DNA of 7,887 nucleotides from Ktedonobacterales bacterium (GTDB lineage: Bacteria; Chloroflexota; Ktedonobacteria; Ktedonobacterales; JADMIN01): positions 1 through 7,887 of the forward strand of contig JANWHL010000214.1 in assembly GCA_025450405.1 (NCBI GenBank), written 5' to 3'. The notes beneath the pieces were generated by a model, which saw only the letters and a list, made by a program, of their open reading frames with translations, was not told the origin of the DNA and did no database searches. The position numbers were made by a program, and so were the translations under genes. Shown in pieces: positions 1 through 6,550 of this stretch (position 1 is the first letter of the stretch; each line of letters starts with the position of its first letter).

Positions 1-607
1 CCTGGGCGAAGATGGCGAGCCGGCCGGACGCGCGAATGCGCTCCAGGCAGTCCGCCAGCACGGCGGGCGCATCTGGGTGATCGAGCAGGAGTGCTTCCAG
101 ATAGTCGGCGCAGATGTCGTCTTCCATGGCGGTATCGTCGCGTCCGGCGCTGGATTCGGTGGGCATGAGGGTAACGAGGCCGCCATCCACATGGCCGTCA
201 GCCGCGAGGGCAAGCGCGCGGGCATGGGCGGCGGTGGCGCGGGCGTTGACGAGCGCGCTGACGAGGAGCCGCCGGGCGTTGACGGCGCCGACCGCGCCCC
301 GTGTGCCGGCGCCGGTGGTCTGGATGAGGAGCTTGCCGTGGAGATCGGCGGACGCCATGCGCGCTGGGGAGTTGTTGTAGTCGAAGCCGGAGATGAGCCG
401 GCCACCGACTTCGCCAGCCAGGAGGGCCGTGGGCTCACGCACGCGGAGGACCAGCGCGTCCTCGACGGTGCGCACTAGCCAGATGCCGCGGGCGCCGTTG
501 GCAAAGGCATACGATGCGACGCTGAACGCGCGGATGACGTCGACGACGATCACGACGCCGCGCGCCTGGTCGGCCTGGGCACGGTGGACGCGCTCGATGT
601 GGAGCAT
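1..607 (-). CDS. comB: 2-phosphosulfolactate phosphatase family protein (ComB-like), C-terminus off the window
   Basis: Reading the minus strand from the ATG at 607-605 gives 202 uninterrupted codons to the left edge, so only the N-terminal part is present; the family is usually about 230-240 residues. Family landmarks are visible in order: VVIVVDVIRAFSVA (residues 18-31), the ANGARGIWLVRTVEDAL segment (36-52), GE-GG-LISGFDYNNSP (65-81), the glycine/threonine-rich QTTGAGTRG (96-104), a VSALVNA segment (116-122), and EDDICAD (162-168), matching the family's ED-x-LCAG region. ComB hydrolyses 2-phosphosulfolactate to sulfolactate, a Mg-dependent step of coenzyme M synthesis in methanogens. In bacteria without coenzyme M the true substrate is often unknown, so the assignment is to the family rather than to the pathway. 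A weak AAAGG lies 12 bases before the ATG. It is divergent from the Nudix gene. Family call is firm; the exact reaction here is not. Confidence 0.8.
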   Translation of the reverse strand, partial: MLHIERVHRAQADQARGVVIVVDVIRAFSVASYAFANGARGIWLVRTVEDALVLRVREPTALLAGEVGGRLISGFDYNNSPARMASADLHGKLLIQTTGAGTRGAVGAVNARRLLVSALVNARATAAHARALALAADGHVDGGLVTLMPTESSAGRDDTAMEDDICADYLEALLLDHPDAPAVLADCLERIRASGRLAIFAQ

Positions 608-648
608 GGATGGGTCGCGCCTTTCGCTTCGTGGACGTTGGCCCGGCG

Positions 649-657
649 TGATACACT
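649..657 (+). promoter_or_regulatory. Candidate extended -10 promoter for the Nudix gene
   Basis: TGATACACT at 649-657 reads as an extended -10 element (TG, one base, then TACACT, four of six matches to TATAAT). No good -35 box lies at the right distance, which extended -10 promoters tolerate. It would start transcription near 664 and give a leader of about 70 bases before the ATG at 733. The call rests on motif matching alone. Confidence 0.3.
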
Positions 658-678
658 GTGCGGCGATGACCGCGTGGT

Positions 679-693
679 CCGCGGGACCCGCGG
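679..693. repeat. 15-bp odd palindrome between divergent comB and Nudix genes
   Basis: CCGCGGGACCCGCGG is a perfect palindrome of two 7-base arms around a central A. It lies between the two divergent starts, downstream of the candidate -10 for the Nudix gene, where a repressor operator or short leader hairpin could act. Such GC-only palindromes also arise by chance in high-GC DNA, so a function is only a guess. Confidence 0.35.
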
Positions 694-732
694 CGCTCAA
701 TCAAAAGGGGCCTCGCACTGTACCACAACATC

Positions 733-1341
733 ATGCCGAACTGGCGTCCGCTGACTATCGCGTTGTTTGGCCTGACCGTCGTGCTGGTGGCGGGTGGAAT
801 CGTCGCGGGCAATACCGACGCGTACATCATCGCCGCCGTGCTGCTGCTCTTTGTGGTCCCGGCGGCGGTGGTGGTTTTTCTGACCGACGCGCGGGCGCGC
901 CAGGCGGCCCAGGGCGGCGGGGGCAGTACAGCGGTTGAGCCGATTCTGGTGACGGCGGGAATTCTGGAGCGCGATGGCAGTGTGTTGATCGCGCGGCGGC
1001 GACGTGGGGTGCGGCGGGGTCTGCTCTGGGAGCTTCCTGGCGGCAAGGTGGACGCGGGCGAGACGCCGGAGGCGGCCCTGGCGCGCGAACTGTACGAAGA
1101 GCTGGGCGTGACGGTGGCGGTGGGCGAGCGGGTGGGAACAAGCTTGTACCGCTACCCCGACCAGACGGTGGAGTTGCTGGCGTACCGGGTGGCGCTGCAG
1201 GCGGGCGAACCGACGGCCTTCGAGCATGAGGAGCTGCGTTGGGTGAGGCCGCGTGAGCTGCGGAACTTTGAATTCGCGCCGGCGGACCTGCCCATCGTGG
1301 GGGACTTGATGCGCGGTGGCACGCAGGCGGTGGGTCATTGA
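733..1341 (+). CDS. Nudix hydrolase with N-terminal membrane anchor
   Basis: The 202-residue protein has two parts. Residues about 7-25 and 31-51 are strongly hydrophobic and look like two membrane helices, followed by a short Ala/Gly-rich linker (about 53-66). Residues about 70-195 form a MutT-like Nudix domain with a complete Nudix box: G104, E110, R118-E119, E122-E123 and G125, matching G-x5-E-x7-R-E-x2-E-E-x-G. The glutamates bind the divalent metal. The run WELPGGKVDAGE resembles the (deoxy)nucleoside triphosphate pyrophosphohydrolases of the MutT / CTP pyrophosphohydrolase type, which cleave NTP-like substrates to NMP plus pyrophosphate; the substrate cannot be told from sequence. The ATG at 733 is the first usual start codon after the in-frame stop at 667. 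No good ribosome-binding site precedes it (AGGGG at 706-710 is too distant). Since most MutT-like enzymes are soluble and begin at the Nudix domain, a start further in was considered, but it would discard an intact, coherent hydrophobic segment. Confidence 0.88.
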   Translation: MPNWRPLTIALFGLTVVLVAGGIVAGNTDAYIIAAVLLLFVVPAAVVVFLTDARARQAAQGGGGSTAVEPILVTAGILERDGSVLIARRRRGVRRGLLWELPGGKVDAGETPEAALARELYEELGVTVAVGERVGTSLYRYPDQTVELLAYRVALQAGEPTAFEHEELRWVRPRELRNFEFAPADLPIVGDLMRGGTQAVGH

Positions 1342-1356
1342 GTGGATTCAGACGCG

Positions 1357-1419
1357 GGAGGAGAGAAGCATCACAATGAGGAAACAGAGGACACGGAGGG
1401 ACAAGGAGAAATCAGAGGC
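1357..1419 (+). repeat. Purine-rich stretch with a loose 9-base periodicity
   Basis: Between the Nudix stop and the hairpin at 1455, the plus strand is almost all purines broken by single C or T bases. From 1378 the units GAGGAAACA, GAGGACACG, GAGGGACAA, GGAGAAATC and AGAGGCGCG follow one another at nine-base spacing. It is not coding: no start and frame give a plausible protein. It may be the remnant of a simple dispersed intergenic repeat; nothing here shows a function. Confidence 0.4.
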
Positions 1420-1454
1420 GCGTCGCTCGTTTTCCCCCGCGGTTGATGCGGATG

Positions 1455-1483
1455 CGGGCGTTCGCCGGATGCGCGAACGCCCG
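1455..1483. terminator. Perfect 11-bp hairpin between convergent Nudix and glyS genes
   Basis: CGGGCGTTCGC (1455-1465) pairs exactly with GCGAACGCCCG (1473-1483) across a 7-base loop. The location is right for a bidirectional terminator: 114 bases after the Nudix stop on the plus strand and 80 bases after the glyS stop on the minus strand. Neither side has a clear T run (the plus side continues GAATAGGGG), so it is not a classic intrinsic terminator. It could act as a weak or factor-assisted terminator or as a 3' end stabiliser. Confidence 0.5.
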
Positions 1484-1562
1484 GAATAGGGGAGTCACGT
1501 GAGTGGCGCGGGCACGCAGAGGGATGCGGTAGCTAGGGGGCAGGCCGCGCAACCCATGGTTG

Positions 1563-3778
1563 CTAGCCGCCTGTCAGGCGCTGGAGGTCGGCGGGGCGGG
1601 TGAGGAGATTGGCGATGGTCCCGAGCATGCCGAGCCGGCGGCGGCGCACCACGGCGTCCGGGTCCATGACCAGCACCTGGTCGAAGAAGGTGTCGATCGG
1701 GTCTTTGAGGGTAGTGGCCAGGCGGTAGAAGCCCGGGTAATCGCCTGAGGTGAGAGCGGTCTCGGCGGCGGGACGGAGCTGTCGGAATGCCTGCCAGAGG
1801 GCGGCCTCGGATGGAATGAGGGTCGCGGCGGCCGCGTCGTTGACACTAAGTGGGGTGGTCTCGGCGGGTGGGGCCTTGGCGAGGATGTTGGCGACGCGTT
1901 TGAGGGCGGCGGCAACGGCGGCGAGGTCCGGAGAATCCAGCCCGCGCTGGAGGGCCTCGGCGCGGGCAAGCGCGTCACCGGGATCGTCCGCGCCAGCGTC
2001 CAGGACGGCGGCCACGACATCGGTGCGCAGGTCGCGCTGGGCCAGGGCGGACTCCAGTCGACCGCGGAGGAAGTCGCGCAGGGGGGCGTGGGCGGCGGCG
2101 CGTGTGCGGTCGTCCAGGGTGGTGTAGCCGGCGAGCGCGGCATCCACGAGGGACGCGAGGCTTACATGGAAGCCACGGCCAAGAATGATGGCGATGGCGC
2201 CAGCCGCGGCGCGGCGCAGCGCGAAGGGATCGCCGGCGCCGCCAGGGATGAGGCCGACGGCGAAGAAGCCCGCCAGGGTGTCGAGGCGGTCGGCCAGGCC
2301 AACGGCGATGCCCGTGAGGGAGACTGGAGGGTCGTCGGCGGCGGTGCGGGGCTGGTAGTGCTCGGCGATGCCAGTAGCGACCGCGGCGTCTTCGCCGTCG
2401 GCGCGCGCGTATTCGCGGCCCATGATGCCCTGGAGCTCGGGGAACTCGCCAACCATGAGGGTGGCGAGGTCGCACTTGGCCAGGTGGGCGGTGCGGGCGA
2501 TGAGGGCGCGGGTGTGCTGGTCGAGGTCCAGTGATTCGCCGATGATGGCGGCGAGGCGCTCGATGCGGGCGGTGCGATCGTACTGGCTGCCAAGGCGCTC
2601 CTGGAAGACGACACGCCGGAGGTCGTCCACGCGCGATACCAGCGGGCGGCGGCGGTCCTCGTCCCAGACGAAGCGCGCATCGGCCAGGCGGGCTCGGAGC
2701 ACCTTTTCGTTGCCGTGGCGGACGGTGTCCAGGTTGAGGTCGCCGCCGTTGCGAACGGCGACGAATGCGGGCAGCAGGCGCACGGGCGCGTGGGTAGCGC
2801 TGGCGCCGTCCGCGGAGTCCACGCCCTCTGGGGCGCTGGCGTAGAGCGGAATATAGCGCTGGTGGACGCGCATCTCAGTCACGAGCACGTCGGCGGGTAG
2901 ATCCAGGTATGCGGTATCAAAGCGCCCGACGAAGGCAAGGGGATGCTCGACCAGCCACGTGATCTCATCCAGCAGGTCGGGATCGTGGCGCGGGGCACCA
3001 CCAAGGTCGCCGGCAAGGGCCTTAGCCTCGCTCCAAACGCGGTCGCGGCGCTCGGTGGGGTCGGCGACCACGCCAGCTTTCGCGAGGGTGACGAGGTAGG
3101 CTTTGGGATTGGGGACGCGCACTGGGGCGGCGGGTCCGAGGGTGCGGTGGCCGCGCGTGGTGCTGGACGTTTCGATCCCATCGAGGGCGAAGGGCACACG
3201 CTCGTTGCCGAAGAGACAGAGGATCCAACGAATGGGCCGGGCAAAGCGCAGGTCGTGAACGCCCCAGCGCATGGACTGGGGGAAATCGAGCGCGCCGATG
3301 ATGTCGGGCAGAATGGTGGCGAGGATCTCCGCGCTTACGCGGCCAGCATCGTGTTTGCGGGCGTAGACATAGGCGGAGCCGCGTTCGTCCTCCTGGATGG
3401 TCAAGTCGGAGGCGGCCACCCCCTGACCGCGCGCGAAGCCCTCGGCGGCGCGGGTGGGGGCGCCGGTGGCGTCGAACGCGGCGCGGGCGGGGGGGCCCTT
3501 CACCAGGGTATCGCGGTCCGCCTGGCGGACGGCCAGGCCGCGGGCCAGGACGGCGAGGCGGCGGGGCGTGCCATAGGTGGCGATGGGGCCGTGGCTGAGG
3601 CGGGTGGCGTCGAGCGCGGCGGCGAGGTCGGCGGCGAGCTGATCAAGGGCGGGCTGGCAGAATCGAGCCGGTAGCTCTTCCACGCCGATCTCGAGCAGGA
3701 GGTCGCGGCGAGCGGGCGCGGCCGCACGGCGTGGTGTGTCGCGTGGGGATCGGGCGGCGCCGCGGCTGGAGGATGCGC

Positions 3779-3782
<4 letters not shown>
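1563..3782 (-). CDS. glyS: Glycyl-tRNA synthetase beta subunit
   Basis: This 739-residue protein is the tRNA-binding beta subunit of the bacterial alpha2-beta2 glycyl-tRNA synthetase, which charges tRNA-Gly with glycine in the cytoplasm. Family signatures include LLLEIGVEELPARF (28-41), GTPRRLAVL (71-79), SMRWG..LRFARPIRWIL (170-188), VLVTEMRVHQRYIPLY (299-314), VRNGG (343-347) and the HD-like domain, with AHLAKCDLATLMVGEFPELQG (432-452) and GE..AVATGIAEHYQP (463-478), then DPFALRR (518-524). The C-terminal 120-150 residues are the predicted anticodon-binding region. Its GTG start overlaps the glyQ stop in GTGA, and AAGGGAG lies six bases upstream, inside the end of glyQ, which supports this start and translational coupling. 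It is slightly longer than the usual ~690 residues, mainly through an Arg/Ala/Ser-rich N-terminal extension of about 26 residues before the conserved start. It is expressed with glyQ under the upstream T-box. Confidence 0.97.
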
Positions 3783-4774
<992 letters not shown>

Positions 4775-4837
4775 GGCGAGCGGCGTCTCCGCCGGCGATG
4801 CGAGGGTGATGAGTCGCGTGTGATTCAGTACCGCGAC

Positions 4838-4885
4838 AAAAAGGCTCTCGACCGCCGACCACATTGCTGGCCGGGGACGAGAGCC
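4838..4885 (-). terminator. Intrinsic terminator of the glyQS T-box
   Basis: GGCTCTCG (4885-4878) pairs with CGAGAGCC (4850-4843), with a further CCGGCC/GGTCGG inner helix, and is followed at once by five T (4842-4838). The left arm includes bases used by the antiterminator (4879-4872), so the two structures exclude each other, which is the switch. Transcription ends here when charged tRNA-Gly is plentiful; read-through reaches the glyQ ATG 63 bases later. Confidence 0.93.
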
Positions 4886-5057
4886 TCGACTGGCCCCCGC
4901 GGTTCCACCCCGCTTAGCGCCACGCCGGGCGCTCACCTTCATTCGAGGCGCCGATCCATGGGACCGCCTTCCCCGGTCGCGCTCGTCCGGCTTCGCACCA
5001 ACCGCCGGATCTCTGGGCGAGCGCGCCACCGGGTACTCCTGTCCCTCGGCGCCATCA
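4838..5057 (-). promoter_or_regulatory. Glycine-specific T-box riboswitch controlling glyQS
   Basis: This leader senses uncharged tRNA-Gly and lets RNA polymerase read into glyQS when glycine charging is low. Stem I is fully readable. The lower helix pairs 5053-5046 with 4954-4947, with an unpaired ATGGA on the 3' side (K-turn-like position). GGGAC (5045-5041) pairs with GTCCC (4964-4960). The specifier loop has AGGAGTA on one side and GAAGGCG on the other, so the specifier codon is GGC (4968-4966). CCCGGT (5033-5028) pairs with ACCGGG (4977-4972), and CGCGCTCG (5025-5018) with CGAGCGCG (4985-4978). The AG-bulge region AGAGAT (5014-5009) follows, then CCGGC/GCCGG closing the loop GGTTGGTGCGAA (5003-4992). 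Stem III is AGCGCC/GGCGCT (4933-4928, 4921-4916). The T-box GGGGTGGAACCGCG is at 4911-4898; its TGGA (4907-4904) would pair with the UCCA end of tRNA-Gly. In the antiterminator CGGGG pairs with CCCCG (4876-4872), which overlaps the terminator stem. Confidence 0.96.
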
Positions 5058-5063
5058 GCGGGG

Positions 5064-5092
5064 AATGTACCACCGGCGCGCACGCGTGTCAA
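5064..5092 (-). promoter_or_regulatory. Sigma-70 type promoter of the T-box-glyQS transcript
   Basis: On the minus strand a perfect TTGACA (-35, 5092-5087) is followed after exactly 17 bases by TACATT (-10, 5069-5064; four of six matches). Transcription would start near 5057, a few bases before the first strand of T-box Stem I at 5053. That agreement of position with an independently recognised RNA structure makes this the best-supported promoter in the window. Confidence 0.88.
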
Positions 5093-5248
5093 TGGCCGTG
5101 GGGCGTTCTGAAGGGAGCCACAATGCGGGTACGGGATATGCCACTGGGACACAATGACGTCTCCGCCGCACCCGCGACGACATGGGCGCTGGAGCGACGG
5201 CGCGGCGTCCGATGGTCCACGGCGGGTGCGGGGCCGTCCGAGTTAGGA

Positions 5249-5254
5249 TATACT
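5249..5254 (+). promoter_or_regulatory. Candidate -10 box for the DedA gene
   Basis: TATACT matches five of six bases of the -10 consensus, on the plus strand about 100 bases before the DedA start and divergent from the glyQS promoter. No convincing -35 lies 16-18 bases upstream (the sequence there is GC-rich), so this is a candidate only. The rest of 5093-5248 shows no gene or clear motif. Confidence 0.35.
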
Positions 5255-5286
5255 CGACTCGTGGCTGGGTGCCGAAGGTGGAGCGT

Positions 5287-5310
5287 CCAGTGGACCAGTG
5301 ATCCAGTGGT
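5287..5310 (+). repeat. Three tandem 8-base units in the DedA leader
   Basis: CCAGTGGA, CCAGTGAT and CCAGTGGT lie head to tail, three imperfect copies sharing CCAGTG. They lie between the candidate -10 and the ribosome-binding site of the DedA gene. Evenly spaced copies less than one helical turn apart could be a protein-binding cluster or simply slippage; no test is possible from sequence alone. Confidence 0.45.
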
Positions 5311-5320
5311 GGGGAATGGT

Positions 5321-5344
5321 CCGCGACGGAGTTCGCGGGGGGAG
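5321..5344 (+). promoter_or_regulatory. Leader hairpin next to the DedA ribosome-binding site
   Basis: CCGCGA (5321-5326) pairs with TCGCGG (5333-5338) across a 6-base loop. The run GGGGGGAGAG (5337-5346), which contains the ribosome-binding GGAG at 5341-5344, begins within the last two bases of the hairpin. The GGAG lies nine bases before the ATG. The hairpin could modestly affect access by ribosomes; this is weak evidence. Confidence 0.35.
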
Positions 5345-5353
5345 AGCGCGTGG

Positions 5354-6388
5354 ATGACGGGAATTGAGGCGACCCTCTTTCATCTGATTGACCAGTGGTA
5401 CCTGACGGCGGGGTACTTCGGGATCATTCTGGCCATGGCGCTGGAGAGCTGCTGCATCCCGTTGCCGAGCGAGATCGTGATGCCGCTGGCGGGGTATTTC
5501 GTGCTCCGGTATCCCGATCGTTTCTCGCTGCCAGGAGTGGCGTTGGCGGGCGCGACGGGATGTCTGATTGGCTCGGCGGTGGCGTATGGGATCGGTCGGG
5601 CCGGCGGGCGCCCGCTGTTGCTGAAATATGGGCGCTATGTGCTCATCTCGCAAGCGGACTCTGATACGGCTGACCGGCTGTTCGCGCGCCATGGTGGCGC
5701 GGTCGCGTTTTTCTCGCGGTTGCTGCCGATCGTGCGGACGTACATCTCGCTGCCGGCGGGCATCGCACGGATGGGGTTCATTCGCTTCTGCGCATATACG
5801 TTCGTGGGGTCGCTGATCTGGAGTTTGGGCCTGGCGTGGATCGGGACGCGTATTGGCGAGAACGTGCAGAACCTCGGGGGCATTTTCCACGGGCTGGATG
5901 CGGTGATCGCGGCCGTCATCGTGGTGGTGGTGGTCCTGTACGTCCGGCGGCATATCAAGCATGACCGCGCGGCGAGGGCGGCCGCGGCGGCCGCCGCCGA
6001 TGGGTCGCGCGAAGGCGGCGGGTCGGGAGGCATGGGCGGCACGAGCGCGCACGCGCCTAAAGCGTACACGCCCATCAAGCCGATACTCGGCGACGCGCGA
6101 GTTATGGGGCCGGAGGGGGACGTGGAACGGCGCCCGCGCGCCATTCCGATGACGCCGCTCGACCCAGAAGACCGCCCAACGCTGCCGTACATGGAGGCTA
6201 CGCCGGCCTGGCCCAACCGCTTCGCGCGGCCGTCCATCGAACGTCCGGAAGACTTTCCCACGCAGGTCAATCCGACGATTGGGCCGCCGCGTCCAGCGGC
6301 GGCGCTGAATGGCGCGGGCGGTGGCCCGCGGCCGCGACGCAACACGACTGGCAACGCGGGCGGCGCCAAGCGGAGGCGTCGGCGGTAG
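5354..6388 (+). CDS. DedA family membrane protein with long basic C-terminal tail
   Basis: The first ~200 of 344 residues form a DedA (SNARE-associated / VTT) domain. Signatures are ESCCIPLPSEIVMPLAGYF (31-49), the glycine-rich GATGCLIGSAVAYGIGRAGGR (66-86), and FFSRLLPIVRTYISLPAGIARMGFIRF (119-145), which holds the family's conserved arginines (122, 128) and the P-AG segment. Hydrophobic segments lie near 20-50, 62-80, 146-163 and 183-197. DedA proteins are inner-membrane lipid transporters; some flip undecaprenyl phosphate or phospholipids and need proton motive force. The start ATG has GGAG nine bases upstream; the longer open frame upstream is leader DNA. After VRRHIKH (198-203) comes a tail of about 140 residues unlike typical ~200-residue DedA proteins: an Ala run (206-215), a Gly/Ser stretch, a Pro-rich middle and a final KRRRRR. 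The tail is probably disordered. The gene is followed 137 bases later by a PAP2 phosphatase on the same strand. Confidence 0.93.
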   Translation: MTGIEATLFHLIDQWYLTAGYFGIILAMALESCCIPLPSEIVMPLAGYFVLRYPDRFSLPGVALAGATGCLIGSAVAYGIGRAGGRPLLLKYGRYVLISQADSDTADRLFARHGGAVAFFSRLLPIVRTYISLPAGIARMGFIRFCAYTFVGSLIWSLGLAWIGTRIGENVQNLGGIFHGLDAVIAAVIVVVVVLYVRRHIKHDRAARAAAAAAADGSREGGGSGGMGGTSAHAPKAYTPIKPILGDARVMGPEGDVERRPRAIPMTPLDPEDRPTLPYMEATPAWPNRFARPSIERPEDFPTQVNPTIGPPRPAAALNGAGGGPRPRRNTTGNAGGAKRRRRR

Positions 6389-6480
6389 CGTGGTTGTACG
6401 GGCGCCGGCATGGTGTTCTGGTGCAAGCCATCCGGTCGGCATTTGGCGGCGACGATGGTGGGCTGGTCGGGAACTGGTCC

Positions 6481-6550
6481 GGAGGCGGAATGCGATCCAG
6501 ACGCGGAATGCGATAAGGAGGCGGCATGGCCCAGACGGAGAATGCATCGC
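6481..6550 (+). repeat. Imperfect 18-base tandem units spanning the PAP2 start
   Basis: GCGGAATGCGAT occurs exactly at 6485-6496 and 6503-6514, 18 bases apart. A third diverged unit at 6517-6534 (GGAGGCGGCATGG...) contains the AAGGAGG ribosome-binding site end and the PAP2 ATG itself. A fourth weaker one (AGACGGAGAATGCAT, 6533-6547) lies inside the gene. The translation start thus seems to have grown out of a short tandem duplication. Confidence 0.5.

Noticed and set aside
435..1046. Long minus-strand open frames opposite the Nudix gene (also 697-1338 and 827-1141)
   Set aside because: Their products are Arg/Pro/His-rich without recognisable domains, typical of antisense shadows in high-GC coding DNA, and the Nudix frame on the other strand has a complete motif.
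2943..3674. Plus-strand 243-codon open frame within glyS
   Set aside because: It lies fully antisense to conserved glyS motifs and its Gly/Ala/Glu-rich product matches nothing recognisable.
4775..5152. N-terminal extension of GlyQ to 5152
   Set aside because: This stretch is the promoter and T-box leader, and the GlyQ family begins close to the ATG at 4774.
5243..6547. Minus-strand 434-codon open frame opposite the DedA gene (and 5635-6834)
   Set aside because: Products are His/Arg/Pro-rich shadows; the plus strand carries clear DedA motifs and a ribosome-binding site.
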